A stretch of DNA of 64,000 nt, from assembly GCA_002099365.1 (NCBI GenBank), contig MSED01000003.1, positions 3,224,001 to 3,288,000 on the forward strand, given 5' to 3'. The translations under genes were made by a program, and so were the position numbers. Below the pieces are notes generated by a model. It ran no database searches. It had not been told where the DNA came from and worked only from the letters and a program-made list of their open reading frames with translations. This document shows positions 1 through 12,000 of this stretch, in pieces (within the stretch, counting starts at the first letter, position 1; each line of letters starts with the position of its first letter). This DNA is from Phialophora verrucosa. Lineage: Eukaryota; Ascomycota; Eurotiomycetes; Chaetothyriales; Herpotrichiellaceae.

Positions 1-3000
1 AGAACTGTTTGATGATTGGCATGGCGATGATTAGCAAGTTCTTCGCAACTTCAAAATCGGCCGGGGACAGAGATTGCAGCTTAGACATCACATGTTGATC
101 AATCCGGCGGGCGACTCGGCCAATTTGTAGCATTCGAATGCCTTCAGCGACGTCCTTGTCTGATTTGGTCAGCCAACCCGCATCTTCCTCTGATCTGGGC
201 AAATCTGGTTGTTCGGCAGACAATCGCTGTAAAGTGACGAAAATTTGATCCACAGCGCCTTTGAGATTCCGGTCAAACTCTTCAAGTGTGATTTCTGGCT
301 GGAAATCCTGAACTCCATTCAGGACTATTGGCAATCCCTCCGTCCACACGAGAATCTTGAAAAGAAGAAACTCGATACGAGGTTCCTTGGCTTGCAAATC
401 TCGGAGAGTTGAACCAATCTGGGACAGGAGTTGCACGGATCCGTCCAGGAGATCGCGGGAACGCTTCCACGCCATTCCTGGAGGAGCATCAGGGAGACCG
501 TCGAGCGCCTTCCTCAAGTCCTCGATCTGACCCATATAAGCCTGTATGGTGGTGATCAGGTCTTTGAGATCAAGACCGCCATGCTCTGCCTGGAATTTCA
601 AGATGCGACAGCCCATCGCTAGGATCCCACTCAGCCATGCGAGACGTGCTTGGACTACTTGAATATTGTCGCTCGATGTTGTAGAACGTGCAAGCTCATC
701 TGATGATGAAGCTGCGACGGACTGGACCAAAGCAAATTGTGAGCGAAGTGCAGCCAAGTCAGACGCTTGCTTGGGAATGGCCTGTCGCTGACCGAGCGTG
801 ACAGATAAGAGCCCCTCCAGCAATCCTACACAGCGGTTGACTTCGCCGTCGGTCAGATCGTCTGAGTGCTCTGTCCGAGCAGCGCGAACTTGGGACATAA
901 CGTCGAGCAGTCCATGGAATGTGCTGTCAGCAGCCGACGCAACTGGCGAACGCTGTTCAATTGCGGCATGAGTGGGCAGAGCCAAGATCGAGGCGGTTGA
1001 AGACTGTTTCTCGAGCTCAGAAGTCGGGAGATTCCTCCTGAAACCCATGTGAGCGACTGCTCTGAGAGTGTCGGCAAGCAAGCGTCTCTTCCTCTCTTGT
1101 AAATGTCGGACAAACGGAGCATTCTCCTCTGTCAGCATCCCGGGAGTCTGCACCTGTAACTCCTTGAAACTCTCCGTCAGATCTTGTCGGAAAGTTATTA
1201 TCTCGTTTTGTACGTCGAAATCGGTGATCTTCGACAGGTACAGGTGCTGCATGCTCCTAGCAGCGCCGAGAGGCTTGGTGAGACGCTCGGGTCGCTGGTC
1301 CCAGTCTTGCAACCGCCGCCGACACTGTTCAACCGCAGCAAAAATATGCTCTTCACTGCTCCAAGGCCAATCTAGCTCTGCGACACCCGCATCTGGTGGT
1401 GATATCTGCCCAGTTGCCTCTTCTGGGGGACCGAGCACGACGGGCTGGTTGAGCAAGGCCCTATACTTCCTGACAATCTTGAACAGCTTGTGATGTGACC
1501 GTCGTGCACTTTCACGGAGTGCCGTGATGTTGGTGTCTTTCCAGCTTGCTAGCTTGATTTGTTCATTCAGGGCTTTCTCGAGCTCTGACCGACCTTTCCG
1601 CAACGAGACCTCTACACCAGCCTCGTACCGTCGGTAGTGCTCGATGACAGCCTGCACCGAAGTGGTGATTGTCTGCAGTGCTTGAGAATGGCCTCCCGGC
1701 TCCTGCAAGGTCTTGATGAGCGTGTGAAGTAGTTTCAGCCGCGACGAGTACTGGCCCAGCGTTGTCGACCTGAGAAACTCCTCCAGTGTTTGCGCAAGAG
1801 TCGTCCGGTAATTGATTGGATCAGCATCGTCAAACTTGAAGTTTCTGGAATTGTAAATGACTGCTTCGTAAGCAATAAAATACCATGCCTGGGCATCTTG
1901 CTCGTGTCTCCGTGTCTCTTCGTCCAGCAGCCTTGACCATGACAATAGCTCCAGGCGCCGCCAGCTGATTATTTGGGAGGACAGCTTCTCGATAAGCTCA
2001 TGAACAGACCATTCTCTGCTGGCAACGCTTTGCCATTGCGTCACGATCTCGAGGAGCTTCTCTGTCTTGGTGAGCATCTTGGCGACCGGATCACCGAAGC
2101 TCAGATGGAGGACCTCAGTGCAGAATGACAGGACCTCTGCAGGGACAGCATGCTCCGGCCACTTCTCCTGGATTGTGTAGAATCTGGACTGTATCTGGTG
2201 AACAAGGTCAAAGAGCTTCTGACTCTGTGTGATGTCCGCATCGGCGTAAATGTTGAAGCTGTGGCCGTCTTGGCTGCCGTCCAGCTCGGCCATCTTGCCG
2301 TCCACTTGCAGCAAGATCGCAGGTAGCAACCCAATGAAGGAGATCTCTGGAGTAGAAGCATCGGTCTCGGCATGCTTAGACAAGGTTTCAACGGCAGAAA
2401 GAATGAATGCTTGCATGGTTCCGTGCGGATCCTGCTCGGAGTAGATCTTCTGGTGCAGCTCGCTCAGCTTGACTGCAGTGGCACGCGCATCCCACTCATT
2501 CTTGTGAGCTTCAGTGTCTCCCCCGTCACTATCGAATCTCGGGAACATTTCATTTATCTCGCGGTCATCGTCTTCTTCGACTTGGGCCGAATCCCCACGG
2601 TAAGTGTAGTATCGAGACTTTGCCGCAGCTTCAGCCTGGTCATGAGTCAAACGATCTTTCCATTCGTAGTAGAAGCTGTCAAGGATTCCGAGGAACTCGT
2701 CAACGGGGAGCCAACAATGCTTTTGTGCCAGGGTAGTCCTCAGGTTGATATGGCGAAGCCAGTGCATTTTTATGTCGGAAGGCGAGGCCGGATTGACGGT
2801 CCAATGGTCGACTGCGGGAGGATCTCCAGACAGCAGTGGGGTGGTCATGACGAGGTCACCGACAGCGTGACCTGCCCTGACTCCGGATTCGTCCACTGCT
2901 TCCAGCTCCAACCCCTGGTATAAACATTTCAGGAACCACAATACTGGCTTCGCGAAGTCGTCGTACGTTCGATCAACCTTCTCGATGCGTTCTATGATGA

Positions 3001-6000
3001 TCTTTATGTTTGATCTGCCTTGCAGACTAGACCACTGTCCGATCCACTCTGCACTTCCTTGCTGTATACTTGGAGCAGCGCCAGCGTTCCCATGACGCAA
3101 GATCACATTCACGATCCTGTTGAAGACCTCTTGAAGCTTGAATTGTTCTTCTTTGCTCGGCCTGAGCACTGCTCGTTGGGGGGAACTGGTTCCCATGTCG
3201 ACGAGTGCCTGGTCAAGGACACGGATAAGAAGTGCTGTGTCTTGCCCCGTCAGCTGTAGGTGGAACGCTTTTTGGCCCTCAATTATGTTCTGGAGCGCAA
3301 CGACTCGGCGTTCGTGAAGGTCGTGTGCAATAGTTGGACACATCGCCGGGTCGAACAGCTTGTCGGGTACCATCAGGATCAGCCCGGCAAGGGACAAGTT
3401 GATGAGACACGTCTTCAGCTCGTTGATTCCTAAGGAGCCGAACTCAGAACCGTCTTTGGTTAGATGTATGATTACTGGATGGATGAAGCGTCCATATACG
3501 TCGCGGAAGCGGTCGAGATTGTGATGGCGCATCGCCTGCTTGATAATCGTATCCTCAAGTGAAATAGCCGCCAACCCAGTGAGATTTGGTGAGCCCTGCT
3601 CGGGAAGACAAGCTTGTGCCTCTGGTGCTAGAAGATCACGTAGCGAGAACATCATGCCTCCGAGTACCAGACGTAGACATTCTGCCACTGGTCGAATCAG
3701 GTTTCCGAAAAGATTGGAATGGGAAGTAAGTACTCTGGCGAGCACTTGAAGCTCCTCCTTCGCATGGCTCAGCATAGCGAGGGGCTGTTTTTGTACAGCG
3801 AGCAGCTGTTCAATTAGTCCCTCACCTATGGAGCCACCACTTCGCAAGGCCCGAGCCTCAATTGACGAAAGGCGGGCCAACGACGTCGGAACAGGCTCTT
3901 CCTCTCCAACACCAAGTAGAGGCTTATCAGGCTCTGGCATAAACATGGTCAGCAAATCGGCATCCGGTAGATCTCCCTGGCTCTGGAGAGTGATGACCCC
4001 ATGAATGAACTGCATCACATCCTCGAATTTGCCTTCCAGCTTGTACCCTTTCCTTGCCTGGGCTTCCAAGCCAGTCACAGCCTCCTCAAGGACCTGCAAT
4101 GAGCTTTCCGGCTGCTCCGACTCGATAATTGACCGATAAGCGCGCCGCAGATTTGATCTTACTGCCGACAAGGAGCTTCTAGATTGGGGAAGGGAGCGAC
4201 AGATCTGATCGAATCTCGCAATGACCACCTCAAGTCGAAGCTGGACATGAAGCTGAGAGTGCGTCGCAGCCGTCCTGGGCCGGAAGACAGGCCACATGAG
4301 CTGGAGCCCGAAGCCCGTAGTCAGGACATGGTCGCCAACTGATAAGTCTTGAAGGGCTCCTGACAAAGCGGCAGCGAGATGAGGGAAGGTTCGTTCAAGA
4401 TCAACGACCATTTGTGCCCCTATCTCCATATACGCATGGAAGCGGGCCGTGTCAAGGGTCTTGTTGTTGTAAAGATCCAGAATCTGTTGTGTGAAGATAA
4501 GAAGTGGTTCGCATGCCACAACCCGACCCAGCACCGTCTCTGGCTGGATCTCGGGCCCATAGAAGGAATTCCGAAGAAATTCTGTAATATGTTCGAGGAG
4601 AGCCAGAACTATGCCTGCAACAGCGGGAAAGGTACCCGGTTTCTTCTCTCTTGTGTCTCTGTCAGAAGCTGACCGCTCAAGGATCGTTTTGTTTTTGAGG
4701 GCGACGGTACCTGCGCGGCTCCGCGCGTCCACTATCAAAGTATTGATCTCCACCATGCGTCGGGCCACGTACCAACTCCGCGTGAATATTTTGGCATAAT
4801 CCTTGCAGCCATGCAGTAAGATCAGGGGCTCGTTAAGAACAGCCAGTTGTGGCCACCGCTGGTCAATTTCGGCGATCGTATCGAAGCCAGATAGCCCACG
4901 CGACAGCGTCAAAATGTCAGGCTCCACTCGCAGTGCTTTAATGTCCTGGATATCGAGAAGCGTACAAAGGGGAGCAAAGGTCAATTTCATATCCTCCAAA
5001 GTCAGGTTGTCAATTGCAGCCTGTATGATCTGAGGGGGCGATGAATGACTGGTCGCTTCGTATAGATGTCTCAAGCGGCTGATGGCAGAAGAAAGCGGAT
5101 ACTTGACAGGCCCGGCCTTGAATTGAGCCTCGTGGTCATTAGGCAAGAAGACTTCGAGGGACCGGTTTCGCATCGCTCGTGACAACTCTCCATACCGCGG
5201 ATCCATCGTCATGAAGATTCTGAAATTCGGATGTGGCTTGATGACTCTTGTGCCGTCGCCTCCGTTATGTTGCTCGCTTATGGTAAGCAGTCCATCCGGC
5301 TCAAGCAACGAGTTAAGCCTATCCAGGACGGAAGGGTTGCATAAATTGGCGTTATCGAGCACCAGCCATGAGCCCTTCTCAATGGCGTCAACAAGGACAC
5401 CGTCGTTCCAGACAAAGCGGAAACCGTTGTGACCGGTCGGTTGAAGGCTCTCGGAGTACTTTTGAAGTGACGCTTCTACTTCTGGGAGAAGTCTGGCGAG
5501 CTCAGCTAACGGCATCAGAATATCCTCGATCTTCAAGTCATCGCCTCCGAAGTATTGCCAGACTTTCAGCAGCTGCCTCTGTGTTTCTGCGTTGTCCTTG
5601 ATCTCAGTTGATGCTGCAATACGTCGTCGCAGAACTTGTTTTACTTGATCTTGAAAGGAAGCCACAACCCGATGTGAATCGTACTGCTCGAAGCCGCCCA
5701 CGAGATCCATGGCGTCCACATCACCATTCATGGAGAATTCAATCAGCTCAACGCCCGCTGCGGCTGCCAGATACCTAAGCAGCGTAGTCTTCCCGCCACC
5801 GGAAGGACCAACGAGAATCACAGGCCAATTCCTCGCGACAGCAGTGATGATAGAGTTCGCAGCAGGAAGTTGTGCGACCGTGAGAACCGCGTTTGGCGAT
5901 TGAGCATTTTGCAGGACACTATCCCTGGGGAGAAATGCAGTGCCCACTTGAAGATCTGATCTAGTAATATTGCTGTAGAAGCTTTGGGGAGTGATGCCCC

Positions 6001-9000
6001 CCAACACTGCTTCAGCTTCCTTCAGGATCATCTCCTGCTGAGAAGGATTGCGGAAACGTTGTACGAGAATAGTTCGAAGGTGGTAAGACATGGGGACGGC
6101 GGGCTCATCTGCACATAGTCGCAGCCACCGATTCGCATCTCGCAAATTAAACTCCCATGGGCCTCCCTGCGCAAAGCTGGCCGAGTGAGAAATGGCGTTT
6201 CCTACTCTAATCACAGTGTCGATGAGTGCCCTCTGTTGGTCGTGGTCGACGTCCGGGTATCGTACTTGACAGATACGCATCAGATCCTCATGTTGGAAAG
6301 CGTCGGCGTAGACAACGGTGAATCGATTCACGAAAGAAGAGGGTAAGCCCTTGCGACCGCCTCCTTGATGATGAGGGTTTTGAGCGGCAAACAAGGCGAA
6401 GTCGGGGTGGCAGGCGAAAGACTTATCTAATTCTGCGATGTAAACTTCTCGGCGGTGATCCAAACAGGCATTCAAACCCTCGAGGACTGACTGCGAGGCC
6501 AAGTTCATCTCATCAAGCAGGACCCAGCCACCACATTGCATGGCTTGGAGGAGAGGCCCGTCTTGCCATGAAAACTTACCCACCTCGTCATTGTCGGAAG
6601 GAACATCTGCACCAAACAGATCCATGAGATCAGTCTGGTCAGACAGATTGATGCGTGTGAACGACTTTCCACAGGCTTGAGCAAGCGCTGTTACTATCGC
6701 GGTCTTGCCGACACCAGGACTGCCTTCCAACAGAACAGGTCTCGTCATTTGAAGAGCCCGGACGATCTTCATGGTGTTCCGCAGAGTTGTTGGGGCATCA
6801 AAGACCAATTCTGGTGTATTGCGATCAGCGCCAACCGCACGAGGCAAGGAGAACGAGCCAACGCCAAGGTGGTCATCGGTGGTGGATAGCCCAGGAGTTT
6901 GCCGATACTGCTCGACAACATCCAAGTCCACCATGCTTTGTAGGCAGTCCAGGCACTTCTGTCTGGACTGATCTTGGTCTGTCGTCCCCAAGGAAGTCAT
7001 GCCTGCAGGGTTTGCGCCGATCGAGTCTACATAGACCATGAAAGCACCGTGTGAGAATGCCAGGGCTTCTGGGAGAGAACCAGCACGGTTGACGAATTCA
7101 GACCATGCAAGCAGGTCTCGCAGAGCGATGTTCTGGAACGTAGCACCGTGGAATTCCGCGCGGAACCACGAGGCGAAATTGAGCATCTTTCCGGCCAAGT
7201 GACGCCTCGCTGGTTCGAGTTTCTGCTGGAGAATTGGCAAGATATCTGCCTCTCGAGACAGAGGCGGCACCCAAATCTCGGTCAAGCGGTTCCGCAACGC
7301 AGCCGACAACTCCCGCTTTCCATAGTCGCCCCCCGGATTCATTGTGGCCAGAAACTGAAAGTCTGGGTGGGCGATGACTAGGTTGTCGATAGAACCCTTC
7401 TCGGCAAGTAAGATCGTTCTCGACGGCTCCAGAACGCTGTTCAGCCGTTCGAGAACCGAATCTTCAGCAAGCGAGATCTCGTCAAGGAGGAAATGTTCAC
7501 CCCTCTTCATAGCCCTGACAAGACTGCCATCGCTCCAAGCAAACAAAGCTTGGTACGCTCCAATGCTGGATCGGACCTGCTCCACCGCGCGGGGATCGTA
7601 GAGCGCTTTATCCAGCCTGGCGAATTCTTGGATAATCTGGTCGACGTCCAGATCCGCAAGCATGGAATCATCAGCTCCCAATTGTATCAGAGCTCGCCAG
7701 TTTGCGGATACATCGGTAGCAAGATCCGACCGGTTGCGGATTGGCCGTTGAGAGCCGACAAGATCTCCCGTTTCAGTGTTGGTATGCGCGTTGTAGATGG
7801 CCAAAGGTCTCTGAAACGCTTCCGCGATCACTTGACAGATCTGCGTTTTCCCACAGCCCGTCTCGCCGACCAAGAGCACGGGCTCTTTGTTCTTCAATGC
7901 TTCGGCAACCAGCACGAAGACTCGTCTCATAGCTGGGGTCCATACGAGTGGGCCGGGCTGCCGAACACAATCCGGAATTTTCGGCATGCCGTACAGAACA
8001 TTCTCATCAAGCTCGACCTTAATTTCCTTTTCCAGTGTCCGCTTGACCGCAGCTCGCTCTGCAGGATCTCTTACTCGCTCGGCCAGGAGCAGGTATCCGT
8101 GGTAGGCCAAGGACTGCCAGTCGTCCACAGGTCTTGAAGCCCACCGGAACAGGTCTCTCAAGGTCGCAAAGCTGTTTCGCTGTTCGAATAGTCGCGAGGA
8201 TTGTCTGAGAAGTGACAAAGACTTGTAGACAGCGACAATTTTGGCGCAGAACGGGGGGGCAATCTGGGTCCTCTCGCGGAGGATTACCTCCAACTCTTTT
8301 TCCGGGATGTCGTCGAAGTGAATCTCGAGAAAGCGGTTTCGGAAGGCTCGAGAGAGACGCTTGCGTCCGCCATACAAGCCAGCCGGATTCTGAGTGGCGA
8401 AAAGCATGAAGTTTGGATGTGGTCGCACGATTTCTTGAGACTCGGGTATCAGCAACTCTCTGTTATCGTCAAGCAGACGGTTAAGCGCTTCCAGTACATC
8501 ACTTGGTGCAAGGTTGAGCTCGTCAAGCACAATCCAGTGGCCGTAGCGTAGCGCATGCACCAGAACTCCTTCCTGATAAACCAACTTGCCTTCAGTGTCG
8601 GACACGTAGGAGCCGAGGTACTCTTGCAAATCTGTGTGTTCATGGTTGTTGATCCTCACAAACTTGTTGCCTGATAACTTCGCGAGATATTCAACCATAC
8701 TTGTCTTGCCCGCTGATGTTGGTCCTTGTAGAAGAATAGGAAACCGTCCCATTGAAGCAGCTCGTGCCAAGTTGAGCAGGTTGCGCTCAACTGACGGCGT
8801 TCTGATGTAGTGTGGCTGGAGGTCGGGACTCCCTGGGCCCTTTTTGACAAGGTGGTGTCTGAACGTAATAAAGTCTTCTCCCTCGTGTGGGATCTTTGGC
8901 TGTTGCCTAAAGAATGCCTTCCTGTTCTTGATATTCGAGAGAAGATGCCTTTCAAGGTGGGGGAGAGCCAGGTCTTCCGACGTCCTGCTCAAAACTGTGA

Positions 9001-12000
9001 AGAAGCTCATCGCAAACCCTTCGTACATGGCCCGTCTCAGCCCAAGACTCGCACCATGCTGCGAGACGTATAACAGACATCTGACAAGCGACCGGATGCT
9101 GAAATGTGGTGTCTCGCCCGCTCCGTCGGTCAGTTGGTGCTCTTCGTTGAGCTTCTTTAGCGCAAGGTAGGACTTGGCAAGGTCAAGCGCGGCCCTGTTG
9201 TCGCTGTCAAGCTGAGAGCCTAGATACGTGTGGATGATCTTGGTCAAGTCTTCTGAGTTGTCGTCTCCAGACGTGACATAGATCTCGGTGAACCGCGACC
9301 GCAACCCCGGGGGGAGATCCTTCTTGCCCGCATCTGTTGCTGGGTTCATGGCAGCAAAGAGCCGGAAGTTGGGATGGGCCTCAACCGTCTCAATGTTGCC
9401 TTTCTCGGCGAGGAGTAGCGCCGGTCTTCCTTCGTCGCCGTTTCGAAGAAGACCAACGATATGATCAAGAGTGTCCGACGGGGCCAGGTTGATCTCGTCC
9501 AGAAGTACCCAGTGGCCCTCCCGGACAGCTTGAACCAATCGTCCTTCGATAAAAGCGAAAGTATGCGTCCTGTCGCCGTGGTCAACGAAAGACCGAATTT
9601 GCTTGAAATTCTCGGAGAAGTCAGCCCATCGGTGGCGTAGTACTTCGGTTGAAGCTTCGAGCTTTCGCTTCTTGCTTGGGCGAGCGACACCGTCAGCGCT
9701 CGGGGCATCAACAACTTGGAGTACCGTCGCGGCCAGCTGGACGGCTTGTTCCCAGAGGATCATCAGCCTTGGCCAATTCTGCTTCGCAATGGCCTTTGCT
9801 ATAGCAATCTGGAACCTCTCATTCCGCTTGTTAGAAAAGGTGTCATCGAATAGGGAATTGAATTTTTCCACCACCGGAATGATCAGGGATCGAGTGGTGA
9901 CAGGCTTCAGTCCGCCGAGGAGATCACCCGCCTCGCTCTGTTGTGAAAGGTTGACCACGGTGAGTGTTTGGCCCACCAAGTTCGCAACATGCTGCACCAG
10001 AGTAGTCTTTCCGACACCAGTTTCGCCAACGAGGAGGGTAGGCTCTGAGCACTCGGCGCTGGCTGCGATACGGTCAAGTGTTCTTCTAGCCGAGGTGGTG
10101 AGAGCAAAAGCAGCTCTTTTTGGCTGCCGGCGACGGCTGGGAATCCGGTGTAGAGTACTTCGACCGACCTGTATCATCTCGTTGTTCTCGACTACGCTTG
10201 GAAGTCCCTCGTTCAGGGAGAACCGCATTTGCTGAGGTGAGATGGCCATGGACGCAGCAATACTGCCTGCCACGAGTTCGTGTAATTCTTCGCTGTTGAG
10301 GTAGCCCGCGTAGCAATCAACAGCGTCCTTGAAAATGTCCAGCTTGGTCTGTTCTGGGAGTGCGGTTGACTCAGAGACCGGGCCGTGAATGCGTAACCTG
10401 CGGACAATTCTCCTGCACAGGTTGAGCAGGTCCCGCAGCGTAGGCTGACGAGTCTGGAGACCCTTAAGAGAGTGGTGAACGTCATATGAGCGGATGAGGT
10501 TCTCATGAGTCCGCAGAACCATTGTGATGAAGACAGCAGCAGAAGGATATCGGGCACGAAGCAGGGCCTCCACCTCCTCCGATGGGTATGGAGAGGTTTC
10601 GACTGTGCTCCAGAGTCGAGGGTTGAGTAGCCACGAGTACTGAGAAGGCGTGGTAGAGAAAGATTGAGCACTGGTCCTCATTGTTGCCAGTATGCGGAAT
10701 CCAGCCTTTGGACGGATCTTTTCTTTGCGACCGGGCAGGAAGAGCTCCCCATTTTCAAGAACAGGACGTAGCACTCCCATGACCTCGGCCGGTGCCCTGT
10801 CGATATCTTCTATCAAGACCCATCTCCCCTGCTGGATGGCTTTCGTCAAGACTCCAGGTTGCCAGGTGAACGAGGTGCCATCGGCAGACGAAGTATGCAT
10901 CCCCAGGAGGCTCTTTGCATCGGTTTGTCCGTTGAGATGTAATGTGATCATTGACGCTTGTTGACCGAGGAGTCTCGCAGCCTCATGGACGAGCGAGGTC
11001 TTGCCTGAACTGGCCTGGCCCGAGATGAGAATCGGGTTTGGGTCCAAAAGACATTGACCGAGCTGATGTAAATTGCGCTTCGCCGTGGCTGTGAGAACGA
11101 AGGCAGATTCCGGGGTGGGCGGAGAGCGTTCAGGAGAACGAGGGTGTAGGACTCCCCCAATACTGGCGGTGTTCGGCGAGAGGTCAACAGAATTCAGCTG
11201 TCGTGTGGTCGCATGGGGTTGGGACAACGACTGCCAGGACTTTTCAACTCTGGTTGCTGCCTTCGCCAGGTCTTTCCATCTTTTTTCTTCCCAAAGCTTT
11301 AGATGTCGATAATCAATACTTCTGCCTTCCCATTCGCCTGATATCGGGCCTGTCCAATCGCCTGTTACGGGGTATTCCCGCTCGCCTGTTTTCGGGCGTC
11401 CCCATTTCTCTGGCATATATGGCACGCGGATGTACGTTTGAACCAAGTCCTCCGAATAAGCATCTGAAAAATGCATTATCATACACAGACACTGTATGGC
11501 CATGTATCTCAGTGGGAGAGATGGATGCTGCAGGAACGACGACAAGAAGAGTGGGGCGACAGTCCCAGAAAGCATGTCCCGGTCCCAAGACAGGAAGCGA
11601 AAAAGCGAGAGCAAAAGTGATTGTACCGCATCGTCTTCGGGCTCTGGGTCGGAATCTTGCAAGTCAAACAGCCAATGTCGCAGCTCGACTGTGCGGAGAA
11701 GCGACGTGACATGTGGACGAAGATAGGGAGCAAGGGGCAAGACCCGAGCTAGACATGACAAGGTCGAGATGATCTCGCTGAGATTCGAAGACGAAGTCTC
11801 GGCGTCCCATCTCGCCAGCAACTCTGGAAACAGTGGTTTGTAAAGTGGGAAGAGCGCATCGGCGTATCGTCGGTCTCGCACAGTGTTGGCTACAATGTTA
11901 AGATAGTGTGGCGGCGTGGCCTGTAGAATGAGCGACCGAACTTCAGTCGGCACCGCGCGAAGAAATGAATGGTCTTCCTGGAGTTGCACATCAGCCCATG